From Lysobacter sp. (GTDB lineage Bacteria; Pseudomonadota; Gammaproteobacteria; Xanthomonadales; Xanthomonadaceae): a DNA stretch of 64,000 bases. Below the pieces are notes generated by a model. That model saw only the letters and a program-made list of their open reading frames with translations. It did not search any database and was not told the DNA's origin. Positions 8,200 through 19,845 of this stretch are shown one piece after another; position 1 is the first letter of the stretch, and every line of letters starts with the position of its first letter. The DNA is taken from NCBI GenBank assembly GCA_019634715.1, contig JAHCAU010000001.1, forward strand, positions 500,383-564,382. Direction: 5' to 3'. The translations under genes were made by a program, and so were the position numbers.

Positions 8200-8584
8200 T
8201 TGCGTGACTGCGTTCATGAACCATCCGTGCAGCGCCGACGGACGGCAGCCACAGTCTACCGTGCGGCGATGGCCGCGCTTGAAGGATGAGACGGCGACCG
8301 GTCACGCTATCGACGACGGCGCGGCGCCCATTGCAATGCGCAACCGCAAGGAAGACCGTCATCGATCCCCGGCGCAGGCCGGGCCGGGAATGGATGCCGA
8401 CAGGAGACGACACTCACATCGCATCGCACGGCATCGCTCCCTGCGTCCTGCTTACGTTTTTCCGCATTCCCCGAACACGCAGACGGACAACCATCGGCCG
8501 TCTGCGCCGTGTGCCGAGACCAGGCGTCCGGCGCGCACCCGCACCACCCGGTCGCACTTCCCCCAACGAAACAAGGAGTTTTCG
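8200..8584. other. Intergenic region upstream of the FG-GAP-like protein gene
   Basis: No gene is supported in these 385 bases. The plus-strand open frame that crosses it lacks protein-like composition until the signal peptide at 8585. It must hold the promoters of matB (leftward) and of the secreted repeat protein (rightward), but I see no clear sigma-70 pair. Confidence 0.4.
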
Positions 8585-9691
8585 ATGCGATTCATATCGT
8601 TCCGGACGACATCAGTCCGTGCCACGTCAAATCCGACCCGCGCCAAGGGCGCGCGCGCCGCCCTGGTCGCGCTGGCCCTCATCGCCTGCGCGTGGCTGCC
8701 CGGCAGCGCCTTCGCCCAGGGCGTGCTGATGGGCAGCGCCGACCTCGACGGCGACAACGTCGCCGAGACGGTCTACAACAACGGTTCCTACATCACCGTC
8801 CGGAGCGCCAACGGCAGCAGCTACAACTACCAGGTCAGCACAGGCTCGTGGGCCTTGCTGTACGGGAATTTCACCAGCGTGAAGGATCTGGACGGCACCC
8901 CCGGCGCCGAGATTCCGATCAACATCGGCGGCGCGCTCATGGTGATCAACCACAATTCGCGCAGCAGCTACAACTACCAGATCAGCAGCGGCTCGTGGGC
9001 CGCGTCGCCCGGCGGCATCACCGACCTCAACGGCCAGCCCGGCGCCGAGATCGCCATCGTGACGCCGAATTCGCTGCGGATCGTCGACCACCGCGCGCGC
9101 AGCACCAGTTCGCAGCCGATGTCCGGCACCTACGCCATCGCGGTCCATGGCATCCGCGACCTCGACGGCCAGCCCGGCGCGGAGATCCCGATCGCCAATG
9201 GCTCGGCGCTGCGCATCTACAACTATCGCACTCGCAGCATGAGCAGCACGCCGATCAGCAGCGGCAGCTGGGCCATCTGCAACGATCCGGGCATCCCTGA
9301 CTGCGTCAGCGACATGAACGGCACCCCGGGCGCCGAGCTCGTGCTGATCCTGCCCAACGCCATCAGCGTCTACAGCTACGTCACCGGTTCGATGAGCACC
9401 TACAACATCAACGCCCAGTACGCGATCCTCTCCGACGGCGTACGCGATTTCAACGGCACCGCCGGCAACGAGATCGCGGTCGCCCGCAACGACGGCCACA
9501 TCAACATCATCTATCCGCGCACCGGCAGCCTGCAGCTCATCAGCGGCAACAACACCTTCGGCACCTGGTGGTCGCTGCTGAACTACGCGAATCTCGACGG
9601 CGTGGCCGGCGACGAAATCCGCGTGCGCAACAACGGCACCGCCCGCAACTACCGCATCTACCCGCGTACGGGCTCGGTCATGGCCGAGTGA
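8585..9691 (+). CDS. Secreted protein of seven FG-GAP/VCBS-like Asp-rich repeats
   Basis: This 368-residue protein begins with a long signal peptide (about 1-46, ending GSAFAQG). The rest is about seven repeats of roughly 45-50 residues, each with an acidic, probably calcium-binding loop of the form D-[LMF]-[DN]-G-x-x-G-x-E-[IL]: DLDGDNVAETV, DLDGTPGAEIPI, DLNGQPGAEIAI, DLDGQPGAEIPI, DMNGTPGAELVL, DFNGTAGNEIAV, NLDGVAGDEIRV. Such repeats resemble FG-GAP/VCBS modules, which often fold as a propeller. No catalytic domain is attached. The ATG at 8585 was chosen for the AAGGAG site just upstream and the signal peptide. A hairpin follows the stop. Function unknown; surface binding or extracellular scaffolding is a guess. 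Confidence 0.75.
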   Translation: MRFISFRTTSVRATSNPTRAKGARAALVALALIACAWLPGSAFAQGVLMGSADLDGDNVAETVYNNGSYITVRSANGSSYNYQVSTGSWALLYGNFTSVKDLDGTPGAEIPINIGGALMVINHNSRSSYNYQISSGSWAASPGGITDLNGQPGAEIAIVTPNSLRIVDHRARSTSSQPMSGTYAIAVHGIRDLDGQPGAEIPIANGSALRIYNYRTRSMSSTPISSGSWAICNDPGIPDCVSDMNGTPGAELVLILPNAISVYSYVTGSMSTYNINAQYAILSDGVRDFNGTAGNEIAVARNDGHINIIYPRTGSLQLISGNNTFGTWWSLLNYANLDGVAGDEIRVRNNGTARNYRIYPRTGSVMAE

Positions 9692-9698
9692 CGCCCCC

Positions 9699-9725
9699 GG
9701 CGCGGCCATCCCGTGTGGCCGCGCC
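9699..9725 (+). terminator. Hairpin after the repeat-protein gene
   Basis: GGCGCGGCCA and TGGCCGCGCC form a perfect 10-bp stem eight bases past the stop codon. No T-run follows, so termination efficiency is uncertain. Confidence 0.5.
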
Positions 9726-9891
9726 AGCGACCTCGTCGCCAGGCGAACCGCCACCCATGCGCGTCGGACGGAGACGCGCATGATCCTGTCAGCCGACATT
9801 TTCCGCTGGTGGAAGCGGACTCGTCGACATTCCGGACAGGGAATCCGGCGGAACCACCTGGCTCCAAACCCTTTTGACGACAGGATACTGC

Positions 9892-11298
9892 ATGCGACAT
9901 CTGACACGGATCGCTTGCGCAGCTCTCGCGCTGTGCGCCATCTCCCATGCCGACGCCGCCAAGCGCGCGCCATACGGCGGGACCAACCATTTCCTTTACG
10001 CCTACGGCACCACCGATGGCAACAATCCCAACAACACCTGGTACGTACCTGCGCAGAACCTGCGCACCCCAGTCGGTGGCTATCATCTCAACCCCTCGCT
10101 GGTGAACACGCAGATCGCAGCGATGGCTGCGAGCGGCCAGAAGGCGTACAGCATCATCATCCAGAACAGCAATATCGGCGACTGCGAATTCAATGCCTGC
10201 AACGACGGCGTCTATGATGGCGTGTGGGGTGAAGTCATCGACAACACCCAGTTCGCAATGCGTGCACAGCACCGGGCCAACCTCAAGGCCATCGTCGGCA
10301 AGGCACTGGACAGCGGCATGCGCCGCATCTACATCCGCTTCGGCTACAACAGCAGCCCGGAGAGCTGGGCGTCCTGGAACGAGACACGCTACCAGCAGGT
10401 GTGGAACTTCATGATCGACGCCCGCAATGCCGCACGCGAAGAGGTGGCCGCGCGCGGCCTGTCTCCCCTGTATGCCTCGCCGCACAACATCCTGGTATTC
10501 GACCTCGGGCTGGAGTCCGGTGGACTCACCGGAGGCCAGCGTCCAGCGTTCATGACCCGACTGTGGCAGGACTACACCTACACCTTCGGCAACGACGACA
10601 CGCTCGGATACTCCATCGCCTGGGCACCGGGCCGCTTCAACGCGCTGCGCAACCTCCTGGCCGCCACCGGTACGCTGCCGAAGATGTGGGGAGTCGACAT
10701 CTACGACAACATGACCACCTACCTCGGCCAGATGTACGGCGAGATGGGCAGCCTGCGCAACCAGCCTGTGCACCTGCTGGAAACCTATTTCAACCGCACG
10801 CAGACCGCCAGCGAGATCCAGAACGCACTGAACCAGTACGAGTTCCTCCACCTGGGATTCGTCGGCCAGTGGCCGACCTCGCCCGGCAGCGCGCATTTCT
10901 CGCGCAGCGTGGTCGATTCGTTGACGACCACCGGCACGTTCTCCGCCTACCTGCCGCTGCTGGCCACCAGGAAGATGCACATCACCTCCGAAAACGCCGA
11001 TCTCCTCGGCATTCGCGATCTGGATTGCACGACCAAGGCCACGTTCCCCTGCAGCGTGCAGTTGCGCTGGGGCAAGCCGCCGACAGGGCGCAGGTACGGC
11101 ATCTACATCCGGGTGCCGGGAGGCGGTCGCTCGCTGGTCCACTGCGAGGTCGCTGCCGGCACGGCCACCGTCCAGTGGATCTCGGCCAATCCGGACTACA
11201 AGTTCGACCTCTACGAGATCGACGCCAGTAGTTGCGCGCATCCCAATCCCAACCCGGGCGCGAGCCTCCGCACGACGGCGGAAGCCACGCCGTACTGA
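9892..11298 (+). CDS. Secreted protein of unknown function
   Basis: This 468-residue protein has a signal peptide (MRHLTRIACAALALCAISHADA). The mature part has many aromatic and Asn residues and motifs such as IYIRFGYNSSPESW, HNILVFDLGLESGG and MWGVDIYDN. These suggest a TIM-barrel-like glycoside-hydrolase-type fold in the first 330 residues. A smaller C-terminal beta domain (about 360-450) holds four spaced cysteines. I do not recognise the family. The start at 9892 has an AGGA motif seven bases upstream; a TTG 18 bases earlier is in frame but less likely. It follows the FG-GAP-like gene in the same direction and is closed by a strong terminator. Confidence 0.6.
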   Translation: MRHLTRIACAALALCAISHADAAKRAPYGGTNHFLYAYGTTDGNNPNNTWYVPAQNLRTPVGGYHLNPSLVNTQIAAMAASGQKAYSIIIQNSNIGDCEFNACNDGVYDGVWGEVIDNTQFAMRAQHRANLKAIVGKALDSGMRRIYIRFGYNSSPESWASWNETRYQQVWNFMIDARNAAREEVAARGLSPLYASPHNILVFDLGLESGGLTGGQRPAFMTRLWQDYTYTFGNDDTLGYSIAWAPGRFNALRNLLAATGTLPKMWGVDIYDNMTTYLGQMYGEMGSLRNQPVHLLETYFNRTQTASEIQNALNQYEFLHLGFVGQWPTSPGSAHFSRSVVDSLTTTGTFSAYLPLLATRKMHITSENADLLGIRDLDCTTKATFPCSVQLRWGKPPTGRRYGIYIRVPGGGRSLVHCEVAAGTATVQWISANPDYKFDLYEIDASSCAHPNPNPGASLRTTAEATPY

Positions 11299-11347
11299 GG
11301 CGGCCCGCATCGAGCCATGCCTGGCTTCGACCCCAGCCACGTCACCC

Positions 11348-11374
11348 ACCCGGGCCGCATCGCGGCCCGGGTTT
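11348..11374 (+). terminator. Intrinsic terminator after the secreted protein gene
   Basis: ACCCGGGCCGC (11348-11358) pairs with GCGGCCCGGGT (11362-11372) around a three-base loop, followed by a short T stretch. Confidence 0.7.
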
Positions 11375-11408
11375 CCGCGATTGCCGATGAATCTGCCAAG
11401 ATGCGGCG

Positions 11409-12632
11409 ATGGACAGACCCTTCGACCTCATCGTCTTCGGCGCCACCGGCTTCACCGGCCGGCTGGTCGCCGAATACCTCCACACCGCCCATGGCGACGA
11501 CCCGTCGTTGCGCTGGGCCATCGCCGGCCGCAGCGCGGCGAAGCTGGCCGAAGTGCGCGATGCGCTCGGCCTGCCCGCCGACCTGCCGGTGCTGGTCGCC
11601 GATGCCGGCGATGCCGACGCCCTGCGCAGGCTTGTCGGCAGCGCGCGCGTGGTCATCACGACCGTCGGCCCCTACCAGCTGCACGGCGAGGCGCTGATCC
11701 GCGCCTGCGCCGAGTCCGGCACCGATTATGTCGACCTCTGCGGCGAACCAGGCTGGATGGCGAAGATGATCCCGCTGCTGCAGGACACCGCCCGGGCCAG
11801 CGGCGCGCGCATCGTGTTCTCCTGCGGCTTCGACTCGATTCCGTTCGACCTCGGCGTCGTCCACGCCCAGCATGAGGCGCAGGCGCGCTTCGGTGCGCCG
11901 CTGGTCCGCGTGCACGGCCGCGTGAAGACGATGAAGGGCACCTTCTCCGGCGGCACCGTGGCCAGCGCGCTCGCCACGCTGGAAGCGATCGGCCGCGACC
12001 CATCGCTGAAGCGCACGCTCGTCGATCCCTTCGCGCTCACGCCGGGCTTCAAGGGCGCGCGCCAGCCGGCGGACCATGTCGCCGCGTACGACGAACTGGC
12101 GAACCAGTGGACCGCGCCCTTCGTGATGGCGACGATCAACACCAAGAACGTGCATCGCACGCATGCCCTGCTCGGGCACCCGTGGGGTCGCGACTTCGTC
12201 TACAGCGAACGCATCCTCGCCGGCGAATCTACCGCAGGCAAGAAGCGCGCGAAGCAGATGCAGCGGCAGACGAACCTGCAGAACCTGCTGCTCGCCTTCG
12301 CGCCCACGCGCGCCCTGCTCAAGCGTTTCGCCCTGCCCAAGCCCGGCGATGGTCCCAACCGCGAACAGCGCGAGAGGGGCCGCTACGAGCTGCTGTTCTT
12401 CGGGGAAACCGCCGATGGCCAGCGCATCAGCACCCGCGTCACCGGCGACCGCGACCCGGGCTACGGTTCGACCTCGAAGATGATCGCCGAGTCCGCACTG
12501 TGCCTGCTGCGCGACATCGACCGCACGCACACGCCCGGCGGCGTGTGGACGCCCGGCGCGGCGATGGGGATGACGCTGGTCGAACGTCTGCGATCGCGCG
12601 CGGGATTGACCTTCGAGTCCGTCGAGAGCTGA
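11409..12632 (+). CDS. Saccharopine dehydrogenase-like / trans-acting enoyl reductase family protein
   Basis: This 407-residue protein opens with a Rossmann nucleotide-binding motif FGATGFTGRLVAEYL (about 10-24). It also has TTVGPYQLHGEALIRACAESGTDYVDLCGE and FSCGFDSIPFDLG, hallmarks of the saccharopine dehydrogenase NADP-binding domain family as seen in trans-acting enoyl reductases. A true lysine-pathway role is unlikely in a bacterium of this type; the family usually acts on lipid or ketone substrates. It stands alone between two terminator-like regions, so its substrate cannot be inferred from neighbours. Confidence 0.8.
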   Translation: MDRPFDLIVFGATGFTGRLVAEYLHTAHGDDPSLRWAIAGRSAAKLAEVRDALGLPADLPVLVADAGDADALRRLVGSARVVITTVGPYQLHGEALIRACAESGTDYVDLCGEPGWMAKMIPLLQDTARASGARIVFSCGFDSIPFDLGVVHAQHEAQARFGAPLVRVHGRVKTMKGTFSGGTVASALATLEAIGRDPSLKRTLVDPFALTPGFKGARQPADHVAAYDELANQWTAPFVMATINTKNVHRTHALLGHPWGRDFVYSERILAGESTAGKKRAKQMQRQTNLQNLLLAFAPTRALLKRFALPKPGDGPNREQRERGRYELLFFGETADGQRISTRVTGDRDPGYGSTSKMIAESALCLLRDIDRTHTPGGVWTPGAAMGMTLVERLRSRAGLTFESVES

Positions 12633-12933
12633 GGCCGCCTGCTCCGGACATCCTCCGGGGACCGACATGTCGCATTGTGCCGCGCCTGCATGTCGTCATG
12701 CGCATCCGCGATGACGGCAGCCACATCCAGGACCGCTCACCTGAGATCGATCGCACCTCGACGCGCGTCTTCCGTCACGCATTGCGCACACGACATGCGG
12801 ATGCATCGCGAATCCCCCACGAACGCGCAGGATTCACCAAATACCCCGTAATCAAGGGGAAAACCGTTTTTTCACACCTCGGCCGGAACGCGCCCGCATA
12901 CTCGTCGGCACCTTCATGCACGAGAGGCCGCGC
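12633..12933. other. Intergenic region upstream of the FAD/NAD(P)-binding protein gene
   Basis: No gene is seen. A/T-richer sequence near 12840-12880 contains CCCC and GGGG arms around GTAATCAA, followed by AAAACCGTTTTTT. This may be a weak terminator for the upstream gene or part of the next promoter. Confidence 0.35.
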
Positions 12934-14331
12934 ATGCGCATCACGATCGTCGGTGCCGGTTACGCCGGCGGCACCCTCGCCACCGAGCTGGCCACCACCT
13001 ACGACACCGATCTCGACGTCTGCCTGGTCGGCACGCCAGGCAATTTCGGCGGCGGCACCGCCTATGGCGACGCGCGCGGCGAGCACCTGCTGAATGCACG
13101 CGCCGGCCAACTGGGCGCGACCGCCGACAAGCCGGCGGGCTTCGCGCGTTGGCTCAATCTCTCCGAACATGCGCGCGATGCATTCCTGCCACGTGCCGCC
13201 TATGGCGAGTACCTGCTCGACCGGCTGCACGACGCCGAAGCCACTTCGACCAACCTCACCACGCTGGAGCACGAGGTGATCGAGATCGATCGCTTGCCGG
13301 GCCGCGGTTTCCACGTGCATCTGGACGACGGAAGCCGCTTCGAGAGCGACCGCGTCGTCCTCGCGGTCGGCGCGCTGCCGCCGCAGCGGCTGCCGGGCGT
13401 GGGGCCTCGGCTGTCGCGCGATCCACGCTACGTAGCCTCGCCTTGGCAGGCCGGCGAACTCGAACGCATCGATCGCGACGCGCGCCTGCTGGTGGTAGGG
13501 ACCGGGCTGACGATGGTCGACATCGTGGCCACGCTGAACCGTCGCGGCCATCGCGGGCCGATCGTCGCGCTCTCCCGCCATGGCCTGCTGCCGCAGTCAC
13601 ACACGGACATGGCGGCAGATCCCGTGGAATTGCCGCCACGCCTGCTCCGGACGCTGCACGACAGCGACCTGCGCGCGCTGACCGCCGCCACGCGACGACT
13701 GTGCCGGCGCGTCGACGACTGGCGGGTCGTGGTCGACGCCATGCGCCCGGAACTGCAGGATTTCTGGCGTGGCCTGTCGCCAGCGCAGCGCGCGCAGTTC
13801 CTCCGCCATGCGCGCCCCTACTGGGAATCGCACCGGCACCGGATGGCGCCGAAGGTCGCCGCGGAGATCGAAGGCACCCGAGCGAGCGGGCGGCTGCAGA
13901 TCGTCGCCGGGCGGCTCTTGCGCGCCGGCATCATCGACGAGGGCCTCTACGCAGTGATCCGTCGGCGCGGAAGTGCCGAAGTCGAACGATATGAATTCGA
14001 TGTGCTGGTGCGTGCCACCGGCCTGGACACCGATATCACCCGGACGACGCATCCCCTTGTCCAGCACCTGGTCGCGGCCGGAACGATCACACCCGATGCG
14101 CTCGGACTGGGCATGCGCGTCTCGCGCGACGGCGAGGCACTGGATGCCGATGGCCAGCCGGTGGCGGGACTCTACTGCATCGGCGCGCTCGCCCGGGGCG
14201 AATGCTGGGAGATGACCGCGATCAACGAACTGCGCAGCGCGATCTATCGTCTGGCGCGTCGCTTGCGCGAACCCGCCCTCCGTCGCATCGCACAGCCGGA
14301 TGCTGCGCAGGCGATCGGCAGGGTCCGCTGA
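12934..14331 (+). CDS. FAD/NAD(P)-binding oxidoreductase (COG4529/YdhS-like)
   Basis: This 465-residue protein starts with an FAD-binding dinucleotide fold, RITIVGAGYAGGTLATELA. FGGGTAYGDARGEHLLNARAGQLGA, typical of the YdhS-like FAD/NAD(P)-binding group, follows. A second nucleotide-binding motif, LLVVGTGLTMVDIVATLNRRGHRG, lies near residue 185, and GLYCIGALARGECWEMTAINELR ends the flavin fold. The reaction is unknown. Start 12934 is preferred over the in-frame ATG at 12916 because GAGAGG lies six bases upstream of it and the Rossmann motif begins immediately. It is single and is followed by a hairpin shared with convergent thiC. Confidence 0.8.
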   Translation: MRITIVGAGYAGGTLATELATTYDTDLDVCLVGTPGNFGGGTAYGDARGEHLLNARAGQLGATADKPAGFARWLNLSEHARDAFLPRAAYGEYLLDRLHDAEATSTNLTTLEHEVIEIDRLPGRGFHVHLDDGSRFESDRVVLAVGALPPQRLPGVGPRLSRDPRYVASPWQAGELERIDRDARLLVVGTGLTMVDIVATLNRRGHRGPIVALSRHGLLPQSHTDMAADPVELPPRLLRTLHDSDLRALTAATRRLCRRVDDWRVVVDAMRPELQDFWRGLSPAQRAQFLRHARPYWESHRHRMAPKVAAEIEGTRASGRLQIVAGRLLRAGIIDEGLYAVIRRRGSAEVERYEFDVLVRATGLDTDITRTTHPLVQHLVAAGTITPDALGLGMRVSRDGEALDADGQPVAGLYCIGALARGECWEMTAINELRSAIYRLARRLREPALRRIAQPDAAQAIGRVR

Positions 14332-14436
14332 CGTATCCGAAGCGACCGCCGGCATGCGCGGGATCACGCGACACGCCGAGCAGTTCATGCTGGACATGTC
14401 CATGGCTCCCGGCGCAGGCAGGTGATCCCTGAAAAC

Positions 14437-14462
14437 ACGAGGCCACCTTTCGGTGGCCTCGT
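14437..14462 (-). terminator. Bidirectional terminator between the FAD protein gene and thiC
   Basis: ACGAGGCCACC and GGTGGCCTCGT form an 11-bp perfect stem with a four-base loop. On the minus strand it is followed by GTTTTC, so it best serves thiC; on the plus strand the T-run is absent. Confidence 0.75.
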
Positions 14463-14523
14463 CATGCATCATCAGCATGCGTCGGCGCGCATCACTCCTT
14501 GCGGCCGTCATTCCTTGCGGCCG

Positions 14524-16590
<2,067 letters not shown>

Positions 16591-16595
16591 GCGTC

Positions 16596-16625
16596 ATTAG
16601 ACCTCACCGGACCCGGTCGCGCCAA
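16596..16625 (-). promoter_or_regulatory. Putative thiC promoter
   Basis: On the minus strand TTGGCG (16625-16620) and TCTAAT (16601-16596) are separated by 18 bases. The predicted transcript would begin near 16589, right at the first base of the riboswitch aptamer, which supports the assignment. Confidence 0.5.
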
Positions 16626-16646
16626 TGCGGCGCGGTCAGGCAGCGG

Positions 16647-17474
16647 TCATTCGACGCGATCCAGCCAGGCCTGCAGCACCGCTTCATCTGGGACGACCAT
16701 GGCATCGGCGTCACCGAATTCGGGCCAGCCGCCGCGCAACCCGGCCATCAGTGCCGGCGGCAGCCCGGCGGTGTCGAGCAGGACCGCGGCCACGGCGGTG
16801 CAGTCGGTCGACGGGGACGGACGGCAGAGCAGCGGCCCGGGCGGGATCGGCGTCGAACGCCACAGCACCCGGCTGCCCGGCGGCGGCGCGGCGTCGTACG
16901 CGTCGGCCGCCAGCCCCGCGATGTCCGCCCGTCCTTCGGCCAGGGCCTGCAGGGCTGCGGCATGCGAACCGGCATGGGCGACCGAAGCGAAGTGGGCTTC
17001 GGGCGGGGCCAGGCCCCGCGCGGCCAGCTGCGCGACCGGCACGAAGCCGCCCGAGGCCGAATCCCGTCCGACCAGGACGAGATCCAGCTGCGAAGCCCGC
17101 TCGGGCAGCGCGGCGGCATCGAGGTCCGACGAGCGCGCGACCAGGACGGACCGGTAGCGGTCGGCCTGGGCCGGCGGGACCGCAGGCACCGGCAGCCCGG
17201 CCAGGCCCGCGCGCCGTCCGCGGAGGTAGCCATGCAGGTTCGGCACGCCGACATCGACCTCGCCAGCGCGCATCGCCTCGACCAGGGCGGTGGGGGTCGG
17301 GAGCACGCGCACCTCGACCGCACGGCCGAGCCGGGTACCGAGGTGGTCGGCCAGCGGCGCGATCGCCGCGGCGCGATCCCGCTGCGGATAGGCATAGGTG
17401 CCAACCACCAGCGGCGCGGCGGCTTCAGCGCGTACGCCGACCAGGATCAGGCAGAACCACAGGAATGCGCGCAT
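16647..17474 (-). CDS. PhnD-type periplasmic phosphate/phosphonate-like substrate-binding protein
   Basis: This 275-residue protein has a signal peptide (MRAFLWFCLILVGVRAEAA). GTYAYPQRDRAAAIAPLADHLGTRLGRAVEV and PTPTALVEAMRAGEVDVGVPNLHGYL follow, the opening of PhnD-like periplasmic binding proteins, and SASGGFVPVAQLAARG comes later. Such proteins serve ABC importers or act as sensor modules. No permease or ATPase gene is next to it. It lies upstream of the TPP riboswitch and in the same direction as thiC, but thiC has its own promoter-like sequence in between. Ligand unknown. Confidence 0.7.
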   Translation of the reverse strand: MRAFLWFCLILVGVRAEAAAPLVVGTYAYPQRDRAAAIAPLADHLGTRLGRAVEVRVLPTPTALVEAMRAGEVDVGVPNLHGYLRGRRAGLAGLPVPAVPPAQADRYRSVLVARSSDLDAAALPERASQLDLVLVGRDSASGGFVPVAQLAARGLAPPEAHFASVAHAGSHAAALQALAEGRADIAGLAADAYDAAPPPGSRVLWRSTPIPPGPLLCRPSPSTDCTAVAAVLLDTAGLPPALMAGLRGGWPEFGDADAMVVPDEAVLQAWLDRVE

Positions 17475-17699
17475 CGCAGGTCACCATCCGCAGGGGGCGG
17501 ACATCTTATCGAGGCGGCCGTTTTCGCGCAGACGCGCTGCATACGCGACCGCATGCCGCATCGATCGGCACATCGAACGGCGCGACCGGACCGCGGGCGG
17601 AACGCCGGCCATGCGCCGCAAACCATTGAAGCGACAGGCGTCCATGCCATCGGCGACCAGGCATGCACCGCTCATTACGAATGGTTACGAGAACAACTG

Positions 17700-17729
17700 T
17701 TGACATCCCGGAAAACCGCATGCTTACCT
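17700..17729 (+). promoter_or_regulatory. Putative promoter of the ilv-leu operon
   Basis: A consensus TTGACA (17700-17705) is followed after 18 bases by an extended -10-like TGC-TTACCT (TTACCT at 17724-17729). The predicted start falls at about 17736, practically on the ATG of the leader peptide (17737). Confidence 0.5.
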
Positions 17730-17736
17730 ACGGGAC

Positions 17737-17907
17737 ATGACGCAGCGCAACATCCACCGCAACGAGAACGCCAACGCCCGCAACGCGGCGCGTGCGGTCC
17801 CGCGCACGCAGGTGGAGCGCGTCAACCGGCTCATTGCGAACGTCGCATTCGCGTCGCTCATTCTTGTCGTCGTCGTTCTTATTACCACGCCATCAGGTGC
17901 GGGATAG
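17737..17907 (+). CDS. ilvL: ilv operon leader (attenuator) peptide
   Basis: This 56-codon open frame begins MTQRNIHRNENANARNAARA and ends ASLILVVVVLITTPSGAG. The run Leu-Ile-Leu-Val-Val-Val-Val-Leu-Ile contains only the three regulatory amino acids of the downstream operon, as in known ilv leader peptides. Ribosome stalling there when charged Leu, Ile or Val tRNA is scarce should favour the antiterminator. No clear ribosome-binding site precedes the ATG, and the predicted transcript start coincides with it. The ORF is too short for most gene finders but is well supported by the attenuator structure that follows. Confidence 0.9.
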   Translation: MTQRNIHRNENANARNAARAVPRTQVERVNRLIANVAFASLILVVVVLITTPSGAG

Positions 17908-17970
17908 GGTTGCGCGACTAACGACCCGGGTTCAAAAAAACCCCCGCACCTGAAGAAGGTGCGGGGGTTT
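17894..17970 (+). terminator. Transcription attenuator of the ilv-leu operon
   Basis: The terminator stem is AAACCCCCGCACCT (17938-17951) with AGGTGCGGGGGTTT (17957-17970), loop GAAGA, then TTCG. The competing antiterminator is CAGGTGCGGG (17894-17903), which overlaps the last codons of the leader peptide and is a perfect complement of CCCGCACCTG (17943-17952), the terminator's left arm. The two structures are mutually exclusive, the classic attenuation layout. Confidence 0.9.
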
Positions 17971-18018
17971 TCGCTTTCTGGGGCCTGATTTTTTTCGTCC
18001 ACGAGGAATTCGAAACCG

Positions 18019-19764
18019 ATGCACAGCAACGCGATCAAACACGGACCTGCACGCGCACCGGCGCGCGCCATGCTGCGCGCCACGGGCCTGGACGATGCCG
18101 CCATCGCCAAGCCTTTCGTCGGCGTGATCCACACCTGGTCCGACGTCTCGCCCTGCAACATCACCCTGCGCGACCTGGCCCAGGACGTGCGCCGCGGCGT
18201 GATCGCGAACGGCGGCACACCGATCGAGTTCAACACCATCGCGGTGACCGACGGCATCGCGATGGGCAGCGACGGCATGCGCGCCTCGCTGGCTTCCCGC
18301 GAGACCATCGCCGATTCGATCGAGCTGGCCGTCACCGGTCACTGCCTCGACGCCCTGGTGCTGCTGGTCGGCTGCGACAAGACCATCCCCGCTGCGGCGA
18401 TGGCCGCCGCGCGCCTCGACGTGCCGACGGTGATCCTCTACGGCGGCACGATCATGCCGGGCAAGTGCAAGTCGAAACATGCCGATGGAAGCGAGGGGCC
18501 TGATCGCGCGCTGACCGTGCAGGACGTGTTCGAGGCCGTCGGCGCGCATTCGGCCGGGAAGATCGACGATGCGGAGCTGGGCGAGATCGAACGCAAGGCC
18601 TGCCCGGGTGCCGGTGCCTGCGGCGGACAGTTCACCGCGAACACGATGGCGATGGTGCTGACCTTCCTCGGTCTGTCGCCGCTGGGCGAGAACGACATCC
18701 CGGCCACGCATCCCGACAAGCCGAAGTCCGCCGAACGCTGCGGCGCGCGCGTGATGGAACTGTTGCGCGACGGCGGCCCGACGCCGCGCCAGCTGCTGAG
18801 CCTGGCCGCGCTGCGCAACGCCGCGCGCGCGGTGTCGGCGACGGCGGGTTCGACCAACGCCGCGCTGCACCTCCTGGCGATCGCGCACGAAGCCGGGGTG
18901 AAGTTCGACCTGGAGGAATTCGAAGCGGCGAGCGCCAATACACCGGTGATCGCCGACCTGAAGCCGGGCGGCCGCTACACGGCGGCGGAAATGTTCGACT
19001 TCGGCGGCACCGCACTGGTGGCGCAGGCGCTGATGGCGGCCGGTCTGATCGAGGATATCCCTACGGTCGCCGGCCGCAGCTTTTTCCAGGACGCGAACGC
19101 CGCGCAAGTCGCAGCATCGCAGGACGTCGTGCGCGCCGTCGACGACCCGATCAAGCCGCGCGGCGGCTATTCGATCCTCTACGGCGACCTCGCGCCGGAA
19201 GGCTGCATCGTGAAGCTGGCCGGCCACGGCCGCGAGAAGCACGTCGGCCCGGCGCGCGTGTTCGACAGCGAGGAAGCCGCATTCGCCGCCGTGCAGGCGC
19301 GAAAGATCCAGGCCGGCGACGTGGTGGTGATCCGCTTCGAAGGTCCGGCCGGCGGCCCAGGCATGCGCGAGATGCTGGCCGTCACCGCCGCACTGGTCGG
19401 CCAGGGCCTGGGCAACGACGTGGCGCTGATCACCGACGGCCGCTTCAGCGGCGCGACGCACGGTTTCATGGTCGGCCACGTGTCGCCGGAAGCCGCGCAC
19501 GGCGGTCCGATCGCGAAGCTGCGCGACGGCGACGTGGTGACGATCGATGTCGCCTCGCGTCGCCTCGACGTTGCCGCCGACCTGTCGACGCGCAACGCGG
19601 CGCGCATCGCGCCGCGCGTGCGCCACGGCGTCCTGGCCAAGTTCGCGCGCGACGTCAGCTCCGCCTCGCGCGGCGCGGTGACCTCGCCGGGCCCGCTCGA
19701 CGACACGCGACGCATCGACGCCACCGTCACCAACGCACCACGCGGAGACGCCGTTCCCGCATGA
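18019..19764 (+). CDS. ilvD: Dihydroxy-acid dehydratase
   Basis: IlvD dehydrates dihydroxy-isovalerate and dihydroxy-methylvalerate to the keto acids that become valine and isoleucine. The 581 residues contain the iron-sulfur ligands in DVSPCN (C46), VGCDKT (C119) and [11 protein letters not shown] (C195), plus [14 protein letters not shown] near the C-terminus. Length is normal. It is the first structural gene after the attenuator, and the ATG lies about 50 bases past the terminator stem. Confidence 0.97.
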   Translation: MHSNAIKHGPARAPARAMLRATGLDDAAIAKPFVGVIHTWSDVSPCNITLRDLAQDVRRGVIANGGTPIEFNTIAVTDGIAMGSDGMRASLASRETIADSIELAVTGHCLDALVLLVGCDKTIPAAAMAAARLDVPTVILYGGTIMPGKCKSKHADGSEGPDRALTVQDVFEAVGAHSAGKIDDAELGEIERKACPGAGACGGQFTANTMAMVLTFLGLSPLGENDIPATHPDKPKSAERCGARVMELLRDGGPTPRQLLSLAALRNAARAVSATAGSTNAALHLLAIAHEAGVKFDLEEFEAASANTPVIADLKPGGRYTAAEMFDFGGTALVAQALMAAGLIEDIPTVAGRSFFQDANAAQVAASQDVVRAVDDPIKPRGGYSILYGDLAPEGCIVKLAGHGREKHVGPARVFDSEEAAFAAVQARKIQAGDVVVIRFEGPAGGPGMREMLAVTAALVGQGLGNDVALITDGRFSGATHGFMVGHVSPEAAHGGPIAKLRDGDVVTIDVASRRLDVAADLSTRNAARIAPRVRHGVLAKFARDVSSASRGAVTSPGPLDDTRRIDATVTNAPRGDAVPA

Positions 19765-19845
19765 CTCCCGGGCGTCCCGTCCAGGGGCGCCACGCAAGAC
19801 GCAGTACCCATCTCCCTCTCTCGAAACTTCCCCAAGGATCCTGAA

